The translations under genes and the position numbers were made by a program. Below are positions 43,698 through 54,063 of a DNA stretch of 64,000 nt, one piece after another; positions within the stretch are counted from its first letter, which is position 1; every line of letters begins with the position of its first letter. Location of the stretch: positions 95,470-159,469 of the forward strand of contig NZ_JAOVZU010000002.1 in NCBI RefSeq assembly GCF_025717005.1, written 5' to 3'. The DNA comes from Actinotalea endophytica (GTDB lineage Bacteria > Actinomycetota > Actinomycetes > Actinomycetales > Cellulomonadaceae). Under the pieces are notes generated by a model. That model worked only from the letters and a program-made list of their open reading frames with translations. It was not told the DNA's origin and did no database searches.

Positions 43698-45118
43698 CGC
43701 TCCCCCAGAGCCTTCAGCACGACGGGTGCCAGCGCCGTCACGTCGCCGGCCCCCACCGTCAGGACCAGGTCCCCGGGCTCGGCGAGCGCCGCGATCACGC
43801 CCGCGGCCTCGGTGCGGTCGGCGACGAAGCGCGCCTGCGGACCCATCCGATCGGTGATCAGCGCCCCCGTGACCGCAGGGTCCGGGTCCTCGCGCGCCGC
43901 GTACACGTCCGTCACGACGACGGCGTCGGCGAGCGCGAGGGCCTCGGCGAACTGCGCGGCGAACGTCGCGGTGCGCGAGAACAGGTGCGGTTGGAAGAGC
44001 ACCAGGACCCGCCCGTCGCCGGCCACGGGGCGCGCGGCACGCAGCAGCGCGGCGATCTCGGTCGGGTGATGGGCGTAGTCGTCGACCACGCGCACCCCAC
44101 CCGCGGTGCCGCGGTCCTCGAACCGTCGGCCCGTCCCGACGAACGCGGCCAGCCCGTCGGCCGCTGCACCTGCGCTCACGCCGAGCAGGCGAGCGACCGA
44201 CCACGCGGCCGCCGCGTTGAGTGCGTTGTGCGCACCCGGGACGGCCAGCCGCACCACCACCGGTGCCTCACCGGGCCAGGTGAGCTCGACCACGCCACCG
44301 TCGCCGACCGCGTGCCACGACTCGACCCGTACGTCCGCCGTGCCCCGACCGTAGGTCAGCGCGGCCGTGCCGGACGCGCGCGCGGCACCCGCCAGCCGCG
44401 CCGCCCCGGGGTCGTCCGCACACACGACGAGCGTGCCGGAGACGCGCGCCGCGAAGTCCACGAACGCCTGCTCGAACGCCTCGCGGCTGCCGTAGTGGTC
44501 GAGGTGGTCGGGCTCGACGTTCGTCACCACCGCGATCTCGGGACGGTAGGCGAGGAACGAGCCGTCCGACTCGTCCGCCTCGACGACCATGACGTCGCCG
44601 GTCCCGGCGTGGGCGCCGCCGACCGGGTCGACGTGCTCGCCGACCGGGTGTCGCACGGTGCCGCCGATCGCCCAGGACGGGTCGAGGCCCGCGTGCGCGA
44701 GCACCACCGCGACCATCGCCGAGGTCGTGGTCTTGCCGTGCGCGCCGGCGACCGCGACGCCGCGGCGACCCGCCATCAGCGCCGCGAGCGCGACCGAGCG
44801 GTGCAGCACCGGCACGCCGAGCTGCCCGGCCCGCGCGACCTCCGGGTTGGTCGGACGGATGGCGCTGGAGACGACGAGCGTCCCCGCCCCGTCGACCAGG
44901 GATCCGTCGTGGCCCTGGTGCGCGGTCACCCCCGCCGCCCGGACCGCGTCGAGCGCACCGGAGGCGTCCGAGCCGGACACCTCGAGACCCCGCGCCGCGA
45001 GCAGCGCGCCGACCGCCGACATGCCCGCGCCGGCGACCCCGACCAGGTGCACGCGGCCGCGAGCCGCCAGCTCGTCGAGACCCGGCGCGGCGCCGCCCGG
45101 CACGTCCTCGGCGCTCAC
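43694..45118 (-). CDS. murC: UDP-N-acetylmuramate-L-alanine ligase
   Basis: 474 residues. The N-terminal UDP-binding HLVGVAGAGMSAVGALL, ATP loop AGAHGKTTTSAMVAVVL, VVEADESDGSFL, TNVEPDHLDHYGS, and the C-terminal DDYAHHPTEIAALL with LFQPHLFSRT all fit. Adds the first amino acid to UDP-MurNAc. GTG at 45118 overlaps the murG stop and its own stop overlaps ftsQ. Cytoplasmic. Confidence 0.97.
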   Translation of the reverse strand: MSAEDVPGGAAPGLDELAARGRVHLVGVAGAGMSAVGALLAARGLEVSGSDASGALDAVRAAGVTAHQGHDGSLVDGAGTLVVSSAIRPTNPEVARAGQLGVPVLHRSVALAALMAGRRGVAVAGAHGKTTTSAMVAVVLAHAGLDPSWAIGGTVRHPVGEHVDPVGGAHAGTGDVMVVEADESDGSFLAYRPEIAVVTNVEPDHLDHYGSREAFEQAFVDFAARVSGTLVVCADDPGAARLAGAARASGTAALTYGRGTADVRVESWHAVGDGGVVELTWPGEAPVVVRLAVPGAHNALNAAAAWSVARLLGVSAGAAADGLAAFVGTGRRFEDRGTAGGVRVVDDYAHHPTEIAALLRAARPVAGDGRVLVLFQPHLFSRTATFAAQFAEALALADAVVVTDVYAAREDPDPAVTGALITDRMGPQARFVADRTEAAGVIAALAEPGDLVLTVGAGDVTALAPVVLKALGER

Positions 45119-46233
45119 CGCCTCTCCCCGGCCGCGTCGAGCACGAGGTCGGCGACCCGCGCGGCACCGTCGGTCGCACCGACGGTGCGCGCGGCCGCGC
45201 TCATCGCCGAGAGCCGGTCCCGGTCGGCGAGCAGCGGCACCACCGTCGCACGGAGCCAGGCGGGATCGAGGTCGGCGTCCGCGACCAGGAGACCACCACC
45301 CGCCGCGACCACCGGCGCCGCGTTCAGCCGCTGCTCCCCGTTGCCGACCGGGAGCGGGACGAACACCGACGGCACCCCGGCGGCCGCGAGCTCGACCACC
45401 GTGCCGGCCCCTGCCCGGCACACCGCGAGGTCTGCGACCGCGAGACCGTGCTGCATCGTGTCGAGGTACTCGAGCACGTGGTAGCGGTCCGCTCCGGGCA
45501 CGTCGTCGACGACCGCGTGCACCGCGTCCGCCTTGCCGGCACCCGTCAGGTGGAGCACCTGCGCTCCGGCGCCCAGCAGGTCGGCCGCTGCGCCGGCGAC
45601 CGCGCGGTTGAGGCTGAGCGCGCCCGACGACGCCCCCGTGACCAGCAGCGTCGGGAGGTCGGGGTCGAGCCCGAGCACCCCGGCCGCGGCCGCCCGCACC
45701 CCGCGCGGGTCCGCAGCCAGGTCCGCGACCAGCGCCGCGATCTCGGGCCGCAGTGGCAGCCCGGTGAGCCGGGCACCCCGCAGCGGTGTGCCCGGGAACG
45801 TCACCGCGACGCTGTGCGCCCACCGGGCACCGAGGCGGTTCGCCAGGCCGGGACGGGCGTTCTGCTCGTGGATGACCACCGGGACGCCCCGACGGCGCGC
45901 CGCCAGGTAGGCCGGGGTCGAGACGTAGCCCCCGAACCCGACGACCACCTGCACACCCCGCGCGTCGATCGCGTCGCCCGCGGCGCGCACGGCCGCGCGC
46001 AGCCTCCCCGGCAGCCGGAACAGGTCCGCACTCGGCCGGCGCGGCAGCGGCACCCGAGGGATCTCGGTCAACCGGTACCCGCGCTCGGGGACGAGCCGGG
46101 CCTCGAGCCCGCTCGCAGTGCCGAGCACCGTGATCCCGGTCTCGGGGTCACGACCGCGCAGCTCGTCGGCGACCGCGAGCAGCGGGTTCACGTGACCGGC
46201 GGTCCCACCGCCGGCGAGCAGCACCTCAACCAT
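45115..46233 (-). CDS. murG: Undecaprenyldiphospho-muramoylpentapeptide GlcNAc transferase
   Basis: Converts lipid I to lipid II at the inner membrane face, 372 residues. G-loops LLAGGGTAGHVNP and VVGFGGYVSTPAYLAARRR, IHEQNARPGLANRLGA, and the donor-site CRAGAGTVVELAAAGVPSVFV. GT-B fold family GT28. ATG at 46233 overlaps the last 8 nt of ftsW. Confidence 0.97.
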   Translation of the reverse strand: MVEVLLAGGGTAGHVNPLLAVADELRGRDPETGITVLGTASGLEARLVPERGYRLTEIPRVPLPRRPSADLFRLPGRLRAAVRAAGDAIDARGVQVVVGFGGYVSTPAYLAARRRGVPVVIHEQNARPGLANRLGARWAHSVAVTFPGTPLRGARLTGLPLRPEIAALVADLAADPRGVRAAAAGVLGLDPDLPTLLVTGASSGALSLNRAVAGAAADLLGAGAQVLHLTGAGKADAVHAVVDDVPGADRYHVLEYLDTMQHGLAVADLAVCRAGAGTVVELAAAGVPSVFVPLPVGNGEQRLNAAPVVAAGGGLLVADADLDPAWLRATVVPLLADRDRLSAMSAAARTVGATDGAARVADLVLDAAGERR

Positions 46234-47449
46234 GCGAACGCCTCCGCCCCAGGACCGCGAGCGATCGGCGTACGGCGCCGGGCCTCGCGGTCAACGCCTC
46301 CGCGGCACCGGGCTCGCTCCGGGCGAACGAGACGACCACTCCCAGGGCGACGAGCGTCGTCACGAGCGCGGACCCGCCTGCGGACACCAGCGGGAGCGGC
46401 AGCCCGATGACCGGGAGCACACCGATCACCACGCCGATGTTGACCAGCGCCTGCCCGAGGATCCAGGTGGCGATGCCCGCCGTCGCGACCTGGACCATGG
46501 GGTCGGGGTGCCGCCGGATCACCCGGATCATCGCGACCGCCAGCACCGCGAACAGCAGGATGACGAGGACCGTGCCGAGCAGACCGAGCTCCTCACCGAT
46601 GACCGCGAAGATGAAGTCGTTGTGCGCCTCGGGCAGGTACGACCACTTCTCACGGCCCTGACCCAGCCCGACCCCCGTCCAGCCGCCCGACGCGAGCGCG
46701 TACAGACCCCGCTGGGTCTGGTAGCACGTGCTCGCGGTGTCGCAGTCCGGGGAGAAGAACGCGGTGATCCGGGTGACGCGGTTGCTGCTGGACTGCGCGA
46801 GCTGGACGACGGCCACGGCCGCCACGGCCCCGGCCACGACGAACATCCGCATCGGCACACCGGCGACGAACAGCGCCCCGGCGACCAGCGCGATGATGAC
46901 CAGGGCCGTGCCCAGGTCGTCGCCGAGCAGCACGAGCCCGATCGCACCGATCGCGACGACCACCCCCGGGACGAGCACGTGCAGCCACTGGTGCAGCAGC
47001 GCTCGCTTGGTCGCCAGCACCGTGCCCAGCCACACCGCGAGGGCCAGCTTGAGCACCTCGGAAGGCTGCGCGGTGAAGCCCCCGATCGCGATCCAGTTCC
47101 GGTTGCCGCCGTGGTCGAGCCCCAGCGGCGTGAAGACCAGGAGCTGCAGCATCACGGCCACGCCGAGCGCGGGCCAGGCGATCGCCCGGTAGAACCGCAG
47201 GGGCATCCGGCTGGCCAGCCAGGCGACCGGCAGACCGATCAGCGCGTACCGCGCCTGGTTCACGAAGATCGAGTACGGCGTCGCGCCCTGCGTCGCGGAC
47301 AACGAGTCCACCGTGGAGCTCGAGAGCACCATGACCAGGCCGATGGACAGCAGCAGGCCGGCCGAGCCGACCAGCAGGTAGTAGCTGGTCACCGGGCCGT
47401 TCCACGCCGTCGCCCGGGGCGCGGCCACCGGGCGGGCGATCGCCGTCAT
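46226..47449 (-). CDS. ftsW: FtsW lipid II polymerase (SEDS family)
   Basis: 407 residues, about ten membrane helices. SEDS signatures are GGNRNWIAIGGFTAQPSEVLK, GWTGVGLGQGREKWSYLPEAHNDFIFAVIGEE (split here: GLGQGREKWSYLPEAH and DFIFAVIGEELGL), and PLPLVSAGGSALVTTLVALG near the end. A Cys pair in the large extracellular loop (DCDTASTC) may form a disulfide. Works with FtsI at the septum. ATG overlaps the murD stop (ATGA). Confidence 0.96.
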   Translation of the reverse strand: MTAIARPVAAPRATAWNGPVTSYYLLVGSAGLLLSIGLVMVLSSSTVDSLSATQGATPYSIFVNQARYALIGLPVAWLASRMPLRFYRAIAWPALGVAVMLQLLVFTPLGLDHGGNRNWIAIGGFTAQPSEVLKLALAVWLGTVLATKRALLHQWLHVLVPGVVVAIGAIGLVLLGDDLGTALVIIALVAGALFVAGVPMRMFVVAGAVAAVAVVQLAQSSSNRVTRITAFFSPDCDTASTCYQTQRGLYALASGGWTGVGLGQGREKWSYLPEAHNDFIFAVIGEELGLLGTVLVILLFAVLAVAMIRVIRRHPDPMVQVATAGIATWILGQALVNIGVVIGVLPVIGLPLPLVSAGGSALVTTLVALGVVVSFARSEPGAAEALTARPGAVRRSLAVLGRRRSHG

Positions 47450-48906
47450 GAGCCGAGGGGGGCCCGGGCCGCTGCCGTGAACGCCTCACCGCGGTGGGCG
47501 TAGGACGTGAACTGGTCCATCGACGCGCAAGCGGGAGCGAGCAGCACGGTGTCGCCCGGCCGGGCCAGCCGACGGGCCGCGGTCACGGCACGGGACATCA
47601 CCGTCCCAGTCTCCGTGGCATCGACGACCTCGACCGGGATTGACGGCGCGTGTCGGGCAAGTGCACCCGCGAGGGGCTCCGGGTCGACCCCGATCAGCAC
47701 GGCCGCGCGCAACCGGTCGGCGCGGTCACGCACCAGCTGGTCGAACTCCGCGCCCTTCGCCAGGCCGCCCGCGATCCACACCACGGTGCCCGGCGCGAAG
47801 GCGGCGAGCGACGCCGCGGCGGCATGGGCGTTGGTGGCCTTCGAGTCGTCGACGTAGGCCACGCCGTCCGTGGTGGCGACCAGCTCGACCCGGTGCGCTC
47901 CGGCACGGTAGGCGCGCAACCCGTCGCGGACCGCGGCGGCGGGCACGCCGTGCGCGCGGGCCAGGGCGGCGGCGGCGAGCGCGTTGCCGACCACGTGCGG
48001 TGCGAGCCGACCATCCGGGCCGGCGAGGTGCGCGAGGTCGGCGAGCGTGCCCAGCTCGGCGGCCTGCTGCAGGCGGGCCGGGTGGTCGAACGGCAGGTGG
48101 AAGGCCCGGTCCACGAGCACGTCGTCGACCAGTCCCAGCTGGCCGGGCCCGGGCGCACCGAGCGTGACGCCGACGGCGAGTGCACCCTCGGCGACGTCGG
48201 CCGCACGGACGAGGGGCTCGAGCCGAGGATCCCGTGTGTCGTAGACCGCGGCGACCTCGACACCGCGATAGATCCGGGCCTTGGCCCGGGCGTACTCCTC
48301 GATCGAGCCGTGCCAGTCCAGGTGGTCAGGGGCGACGTTGAGGACGGCCGCGGCCTGCGCGGCCATCGAGTGGGTGAAGTGCAGCTGGAAGCTGGACAGC
48401 TCCACGGCGAACGCGTCGTGCCGCGGGTCCGCCACGGCCTCCACGACCGGCGTGCCGACGTTGCCGACCTCGGGCATGTCCAGGCCCGCTGCGGCGCCGA
48501 TCGCGGCGAGCATCCCGACCGTGGTCGTCTTGCCGTTCGTGCCGGTCACCGCGAGCCACGGGGCCGGGCCGCGCGGACCGTCGGGGCCCTCCGGCCGATC
48601 GACCCGGAGCCGCCAGGCGAGCTCGACCTCGCTCCACACCGGGACGCCACGTCGCACCGCACCCGCCAGCACCGGTGCGGTCGGCCGCCAGCCGGGCGAG
48701 GCGACGACCAGGTCGGTCGCGCCCAGGTCGGCCTCGGCCTCGTCGTGCAGGTCGGCGTCGGGTGCGGCCGAGTCGAGCGTCGTGACCAGCGCGTCGCGGG
48801 ACAGCAGCGCCGCCGCGGCGGCCCGCCCGGACACGCCGAGGCCGGCCACCAGCACCCGTGCGCCGGCGAGCGGACGCGCGCCGGGCTCGCTCCTCGGGTC
48901 GGGCAC
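47446..48906 (-). CDS. murD: UDP-N-acetylmuramoylalanine-D-glutamate ligase
   Basis: 486 residues. Domain 1 has ARVLVAGLGVSGRAAAAAL; the ATP loop is [26 protein letters not shown] and AVELSSFQLH are MurD hallmarks; YVDDSKATNAHAA and ACASMDQF lie in the C-terminal domain. The start is taken as GTG 48906, sharing a base with the mraY stop (TAGTG). An in-frame GTG at 48921 would overlap by 16 nt and is a less likely alternative. Confidence 0.95.
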   Translation of the reverse strand: MPDPRSEPGARPLAGARVLVAGLGVSGRAAAAALLSRDALVTTLDSAAPDADLHDEAEADLGATDLVVASPGWRPTAPVLAGAVRRGVPVWSEVELAWRLRVDRPEGPDGPRGPAPWLAVTGTNGKTTTVGMLAAIGAAAGLDMPEVGNVGTPVVEAVADPRHDAFAVELSSFQLHFTHSMAAQAAAVLNVAPDHLDWHGSIEEYARAKARIYRGVEVAAVYDTRDPRLEPLVRAADVAEGALAVGVTLGAPGPGQLGLVDDVLVDRAFHLPFDHPARLQQAAELGTLADLAHLAGPDGRLAPHVVGNALAAAALARAHGVPAAAVRDGLRAYRAGAHRVELVATTDGVAYVDDSKATNAHAAAASLAAFAPGTVVWIAGGLAKGAEFDQLVRDRADRLRAAVLIGVDPEPLAGALARHAPSIPVEVVDATETGTVMSRAVTAARRLARPGDTVLLAPACASMDQFTSYAHRGEAFTAAARAPLGS

Positions 48907-49988
48907 TAGCCGGCCACCCACTCGCCGTAGAAGATGCCGACGCCGAGCGCCACGAACAGCCCGGCGATGATCCAGAACCGGATCACGATGGTGACCTCGC
49001 CCCAGCCGGACAGCTCGAAGTGATGGTGCAGCGGGGCCATCTTGAACACGCGTTTACCGGTCAGCTTGAAGAAGCCGATCTGGATGACGTCGCTCAGCAC
49101 GATGAGCACGAACATCCCGCCGATGATCGCACCCAGGATCTCGGTGCGGCTCAGGATCGTCAGCGCGGCCAGGGCACCGCCGAGCGCGAGCGAACCGGTG
49201 TCGCCCATGAAGATCTTGGCCGGCGAGGCGTTCCACCAGAGGAAGCCGAACAGCGCGCCGGTGAGCGCTGCCGCGACGATCGCGAGGTCGAGGGCGTCCC
49301 GCGTCTCGTAGCAGCGCGGCCCGGCGGTGGCGAGCGTCTGGCACGACTGGTTGTTCTGCCAGATGCCCACCACCACGTAGGCGCCGAACACGATCAGCGA
49401 GATGCCGGTCGCCAGGCCGTCGAGCCCGTCGGTGAGGTTCACCGCGTTGGACCACGCGGTGATCAGGAAGTTCGCCCACACCACGAAGAGGATGAGCCCG
49501 AGCGTCGCCCCCCGGAACGCGAGGTCGATGTTCGTGTCCCGGATGAACGAGATCTGGGTCGAGGCGGGCGTGCGGAAGTGCTCGTTGGGGAACTGCAGGG
49601 CGAGCACCGAGAACGCGATGCCCACGACACCCTGACCGACGATCTTCCACCGCGCCTTGAGCCCGAGGCTGCGCTGCCGGGAGATCTTGATGTAGTCGTC
49701 CAGGAAGCCGACCACGCCGAGGCCGGTCATCAGGAACAGCGCGAGGACGGCCGAGGCGGTCGCACTGGTCCCGGTGATCAGCTTCGCCCCGGCGTAGCCG
49801 AGCAGGCTCGCGGCGATGATCACCACGCCGCCCATCGTGGGGGTGCCGCGCTTGGTGAAGTGCGCCGTCGGTCCGTCCTGACGGATGAACTGCCCGTACT
49901 GCTTGCGGACCAGGAACCGGATGAACAGCGGCGTGCCGAGCAGCGCCACGACCATCGCGAGACCACCGGCGATGAGGACTGCCTTCAC
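48906..49988 (-). CDS. mraY: Phospho-N-acetylmuramoyl-pentapeptide transferase
   Basis: Makes lipid I on undecaprenyl phosphate, 360 residues with ten membrane helices. Signature [12 protein letters not shown]; catalytic [41 protein letters not shown]; and [16 protein letters not shown] start overlaps the murE* stop (GTGA). In most bacteria murF precedes it directly; here only a MurF-like C-terminal domain does. Confidence 0.98.
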   Translation of the reverse strand: MKAVLIAGGLAMVVALLGTPLFIRFLVRKQYGQFIRQDGPTAHFTKRGTPTMGGVVIIAASLLGYAGAKLITGTSATASAVLALFLMTGLGVVGFLDDYIKISRQRSLGLKARWKIVGQGVVGIAFSVLALQFPNEHFRTPASTQISFIRDTNIDLAFRGATLGLILFVVWANFLITAWSNAVNLTDGLDGLATGISLIVFGAYVVVGIWQNNQSCQTLATAGPRCYETRDALDLAIVAAALTGALFGFLWWNASPAKIFMGDTGSLALGGALAALTILSRTEILGAIIGGMFVLIVLSDVIQIGFFKLTGKRVFKMAPLHHHFELSGWGEVTIVIRFWIIAGLFVALGVGIFYGEWVAG

Positions 49989-52006
49989 GGGGCGACCACC
50001 CCCGCGCGCACGTCGGCCACCAGCTCGGCCAGCTCGGCGCCGGCCCCGGCGACGAGCAGCACATCACCGTCGCTGAGCTCGTCCGCGAGCCACTCACGCA
50101 CGCTGGCGACGTCGGGCAGGTGCACCGACTCGGCGTCCCACGAACCCTCCTGGTACGCCCCGGTGTGCACCGCACGCGCTGCCCGGCCGACGGCCGCCAG
50201 CCGCTGCACGTCGAGCCGCACCGCGAGCCGGCCGAGTCCGTCCAGCTCGGTCACGGTCGCGGGCCCGGTCGGGACGCCGATCACCGCGATCCGGCGCCGC
50301 TGGACCGCGGTGCGGCGCAGCGCACGGATGGCGTCCTCGATGTCCCCGGCCGTGTGCGCGGACGTCGCGTCCAGCAGGGTGAGGCTGCCCACGTCGACCA
50401 CCGGCGAGGCCGGCACGGCCCGCTCGCCGAGCAGCTCGGCGGGGTCGATCGGACCCCGTCGCCCGTCGGCGTGCACCGCTCGGTAGACGTCCCGGTCGTT
50501 GTAGCGGTGGAAGACCCCGGCGATCTCCTGGGTCGGCTCGTGGCCCTTCCCGGTCACGATCACCGTGTCGAGCGGGCCGGCCAGCAGTGTGCCGAACCGG
50601 AGCGCCTCGGCGCGCGGCGCGACCTCGAACACGTCGCGCAGGTCGGGGCGGGCCTCGCGGGCACCGTCGAGGATGGCGGCGCGGATCGTCTCCGGAGGTT
50701 CGGATCTCGGGTTCTCGTCGGTCACCACGACCACGTCCGCGAGCTCGGCGGCGATCCGGCCCATGATCGGTCGCTTGCCCCGGTCGCGGTCGCCGTCGGA
50801 GCCGAGCACGAGCACGAGCCGGCCCGGCGTGATCGGCCGGACGGCCTGGAGGGCGAGTACCAACGCATCCGGGGTGTGCGCGTAGTCCACCAGGCACAGC
50901 GGCCAGCCGTCGGTGCGCTCGACGACGCGCTCCATGCGTCCGGGGATCGCGGTCGCGGCGGCGACCCCGGCGACCGCGTCGTCGAGCGAGACGCCTGCCC
51001 GGTGCGCGAGCACGATCGCGACCGCGGCGTTGGACACGTTCACCAGCCCGGGCAGCGGGCTGCTCGCGGCGACGTCCTCGCCGTCCGGACCGGTCAGCCG
51101 GAACGTCGACCCCACGCCGTCCAGGCCGACGTCGGCGTCGCTGACCCGCCACCCGGCGGTGGCCCGGCCCGCCGAGTCGTCGCGGGTCGCGACCGTGTCG
51201 ACCGGGATCCGGGCCTCCGCCGCGAGCCGCACGCCCCACTCGTCGTCCACGCACACCACAGCGCGCGCGGCCCGCTCGGGGGCGAACAGCCGCGCCTTGT
51301 CGCGGAAGTACCCGTCCATGTCGCCGTGGAAGTCGAGGTGGTCGCGCTGCAGGTTCGTGAAGCCGGCGACGTCGACCTTGAGGCCGGCCACCCGCTCCAG
51401 CGCGAGCGCGTGGGAGGAGACCTCCATGGCGCAGGCCGTCACGCCCCGCTCGCGCATCAGGGCGAAGAGCCCGTGCAGCACGGGCGCCTCGACCGTCGTG
51501 CGCGGGCTCTCGATCGCCTCGTCGGCGACCTTGAGCTCCACGGTGCCGATCACCGCCGTCCGCTCGTGCACGCGTCGCAGCGCAGCGTCGACGAAGTACG
51601 TCGTGGTGGTCTTGCCGTTGGTACCGGTCACGCCCACCGTGACGACGCCGTCCGCGGGCTCGCCGTACAGCCAGGCGGACAGCGCGCCGACGAGGGGCCG
51701 CATGTCCCGGTCGGTGACCAGGACCGGCACGTCGAGCCCGGTCGCGGCGATCCGTTCCGCGCCGGCGGCGTCGGTCAGCACGGCGGCCGCACCGGCCGCC
51801 ACGGCCTGGCCGGCGTAGTCGGCACCGTGCGCACGCAACCCACCGACCGCTGCGAACAGGTCGCCCGGCGCCACGTCGGCCGAGCCGATGGCGATCCCGG
51901 TGATCTCGCGGTCGACGGGTGTGGTCACGCCGAGCCATGCGGCGATCTCCGACAGCCGGCGGGTCGGGCGATGAGCGGGACGCATCCGGCCCTGTGGGGA
52001 CGTCAC
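49985..52006 (-). CDS. murE: MurE (UDP-MurNAc tripeptide synthetase) fused to a degenerate MurF C-terminal domain
   Basis: 673 residues. Residues ~1-510 are a complete MurE: ATP loop [15 protein letters not shown] (128-133), [14 protein letters not shown], the Lys region [22 protein letters not shown], and TGKGHEPTQ. The amino-acid-selecting motif, usually DNPR in DAP enzymes, reads ENPR (431-434). Residues ~541-673 align with MurF domain 3: [31 protein letters not shown] and [10 protein letters not shown]. But the MurF DAYNANP and KAS motifs are lost, and the MurF N-terminal and ATPase domains are absent. GTG at 52006 follows TAGATT by 7 nt. A stand-alone murF is not in this cluster. Confidence 0.9.
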   Translation of the reverse strand: MTSPQGRMRPAHRPTRRLSEIAAWLGVTTPVDREITGIAIGSADVAPGDLFAAVGGLRAHGADYAGQAVAAGAAAVLTDAAGAERIAATGLDVPVLVTDRDMRPLVGALSAWLYGEPADGVVTVGVTGTNGKTTTTYFVDAALRRVHERTAVIGTVELKVADEAIESPRTTVEAPVLHGLFALMRERGVTACAMEVSSHALALERVAGLKVDVAGFTNLQRDHLDFHGDMDGYFRDKARLFAPERAARAVVCVDDEWGVRLAAEARIPVDTVATRDDSAGRATAGWRVSDADVGLDGVGSTFRLTGPDGEDVAASSPLPGLVNVSNAAVAIVLAHRAGVSLDDAVAGVAAATAIPGRMERVVERTDGWPLCLVDYAHTPDALVLALQAVRPITPGRLVLVLGSDGDRDRGKRPIMGRIAAELADVVVVTDENPRSEPPETIRAAILDGAREARPDLRDVFEVAPRAEALRFGTLLAGPLDTVIVTGKGHEPTQEIAGVFHRYNDRDVYRAVHADGRRGPIDPAELLGERAVPASPVVDVGSLTLLDATSAHTAGDIEDAIRALRRTAVQRRRIAVIGVPTGPATVTELDGLGRLAVRLDVQRLAAVGRAARAVHTGAYQEGSWDAESVHLPDVASVREWLADELSDGDVLLVAGAGAELAELVADVRAGVVAP

Positions 52007-52013
52007 GGGCCCG

Positions 52014-52019
52014 AATCTA
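52014..52019 (-). promoter_or_regulatory. -10 box of leaderless murE promoter
   Basis: TAGATT on the minus strand ends 7 nt before the GTG at 52006, in the 50-nt gap after ftsI. It allows murE and later genes to be transcribed apart from mraZ-ftsI. Confidence 0.5.
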
Positions 52020-52056
52020 CCGGCAGCGGCAGCGCTCGCCACGACCGGGCGTGCGC

Positions 52057-54063
52057 TCACTCCCACGTCGTCGGGTACGGATCGGCCGGGACACCGCTCG
52101 GCGGGATGCCGAGGTACTGCAGCGCGTAGGCGGTCACCTCGCTGAACACCGGACCGGCCGCCGAGCCGCCGTAGATCGTCGCGCGCGGGTGGTACAGCGT
52201 GACGTTCACCACGATCCGCGGGTCGTCGGCCGGCGCGATGCCGATGAACGACGCGACGGTCTTCTGCACCCCGTTGCCCTCAAAGGCCTGCGCGGTGCCG
52301 GTCTTGCCTGCGATCCGGTAGCCGGGCACGGCCGCCTGGGCACCCGTGCCGTCGGTGACCACGCTCTCCAGCATGCGCACCAGCGTGTCGGCGGTCTCCG
52401 TGGAGATCACCTGGGTCGGCTCGTCGAGCGTGACCGGCTGCATCGTGCCGTCGGCGTCCTCGACCGCGGCCACCAGGTGCGGCTGGACCCGCACACCGTG
52501 GTTCGCGATCGTCGCGTAGACCTGGGTGGCCTGCAGCGTCGTCACCGAGACCGACTGACCGAACAGCACGGTGTACGGCGAGCGTCCGTCGCCGTTCCAC
52601 TCGTCGAGGGTGCGCAGCAGACCCGCCGACTCGCCGGGCAGGCCCGAGTTCGTCGAGGTGCCGAACCCGAACTTCGCCAGGTAGTCCAGGCGGACCTGCG
52701 CGGGCAGGTTCTGGCCGATCATCACGGTCCCGACGTTCGAGGACTCGGCGAGGATCCCGTTGAGCGTGAGGTTGAGCGTCGGGTGCTCGTGGGAGTCGTG
52801 GAAGGTCTCGCCGTTCGGCACCGTGTAGCTGTAGGGAACGCTGAACTGGGAGGTCGGGGTCGCCAGGCCGTTCTCGAGCACGGCGGCCATCGTGATGACC
52901 TTGGCGGTCGAGCCCGGCTCGTACACCGAGGCGGCCGCCCGGCTCGGGTTGGCGTTCGCCGGGTCGTTCGGGTCGATCGAGCCGGAGTCCGCGAGCGCGA
53001 GGATCTCGCCGGTCTTGATGTCGAGCACCTCGACCGTGCCCCACTCGGCGCCCATCTCGCGGACCCGCTGGTCGAGCGCCGCCTGCGTGACGTACTGCAG
53101 GTCGCGGTCGATGGTCAGCTGCACGTCGCGGCCGGGCACCGCCGGGACCAGCTCGTCGCGCCCGCTCGGGATCCGTTGGCCCTTGCGGCCCTGCTCGTAG
53201 GTCTCCGACCCCGCGGTGCCGGACAGCACGCTGTCGTAGGTCTGCTCGAGGCCGGCGAGGCCGGTGCCGTCGGTGCCGACGAACCCCAGCAGCGTGCCGG
53301 CCGTGGTGCCGGACGGGTAGACCCGCTCGGTCGTGCGTTCGCCCGAGATGCCGGCGATCCCCAGGCTCATCACCTCGCGGTACACGTCGGGCGCGACGTC
53401 CTTGGCGAGGTAGACGAAGCCGCGGTCGCCGAGCAGGCTCGCGCCGAGCTCGGTGGCCGGGATGCCGAGCAGCGGCGAGAGCAGCGCGGCCGCCTCGGCG
53501 ACCGAGTCACGACCGTCCTTCCATGCGGCGACCTGAGGCTGGTTCGCGACGATGTTGTACCGCTCGACCGAGGTCGCCAGCACGACTCCGCTCGCGTCGA
53601 GGATCTCGCCCCGGTCCCCGGGGATCGCCACCGTGACGGTCCGGAAGTCGAGCGCCTCCTGCGCGAGCGAGGCAGGGTCCAGGCCCTGGACGTACACCAG
53701 GCGCCCGATGAAGCCGGCGAGCACGACGAGCACGCCGGCGAGCAGCCACGCGTGCCGACGCCGGGGCCCGGTCGCCGTGACGGCGCGGGCCGGCACCACG
53801 AGGCGTGCGTTCGCGCGGCGTCCGGCACGGGCCGCGGTGCCTGGGGTGCGTGTGGTCCGTGCGGTCGCCGCGGCACGACCCGGCTCGCCCGCGGCGGCCC
53901 GCCGGGTCGGCGAGTCGATCCGCTGGCCGGGGGCCGCGGTGCGCTGCGTCTGCGGGCGTGCCTGCGAGCGGGCCTGGGAGCGCGCAGGCGTGCGCGGGGT
54001 CGCGGGCCGCGCCGTCCGGCGCTGGCCCGCCCCCTGGTCCGTCCCCGGCGTCCGGGTGCTCAT
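52057..54063 (-). CDS. ftsI: Septal peptidoglycan transpeptidase FtsI (PBP3)
   Basis: 668 residues. A ~100-residue disordered Arg/Ala/Pro-rich cytoplasmic tail precedes the membrane helix (105-124). The PBP dimerisation domain contains RTVTVAIPGDRGEILDASG. The transpeptidase domain has SxxK in EPGSTAK (Ser385, Lys388), SSN (441-443) and KTGT (587-590). No PASTA repeats at the C-terminus. ATG overlaps the ftsL stop (ATGA). Partners by family: FtsW, FtsQ, FtsL. Confidence 0.96.
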   Translation of the reverse strand: MSTRTPGTDQGAGQRRTARPATPRTPARSQARSQARPQTQRTAAPGQRIDSPTRRAAAGEPGRAAATARTTRTPGTAARAGRRANARLVVPARAVTATGPRRRHAWLLAGVLVVLAGFIGRLVYVQGLDPASLAQEALDFRTVTVAIPGDRGEILDASGVVLATSVERYNIVANQPQVAAWKDGRDSVAEAAALLSPLLGIPATELGASLLGDRGFVYLAKDVAPDVYREVMSLGIAGISGERTTERVYPSGTTAGTLLGFVGTDGTGLAGLEQTYDSVLSGTAGSETYEQGRKGQRIPSGRDELVPAVPGRDVQLTIDRDLQYVTQAALDQRVREMGAEWGTVEVLDIKTGEILALADSGSIDPNDPANANPSRAAASVYEPGSTAKVITMAAVLENGLATPTSQFSVPYSYTVPNGETFHDSHEHPTLNLTLNGILAESSNVGTVMIGQNLPAQVRLDYLAKFGFGTSTNSGLPGESAGLLRTLDEWNGDGRSPYTVLFGQSVSVTTLQATQVYATIANHGVRVQPHLVAAVEDADGTMQPVTLDEPTQVISTETADTLVRMLESVVTDGTGAQAAVPGYRIAGKTGTAQAFEGNGVQKTVASFIGIAPADDPRIVVNVTLYHPRATIYGGSAAGPVFSEVTAYALQYLGIPPSGVPADPYPTTWE

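Noticed and set aside
49985..52006. Frameshifted or second-frame murF inside or after murE
   Set aside because: The other frames here have no MurF motifs and the single frame is open throughout, so this is a fusion with loss, not a simple frameshift.
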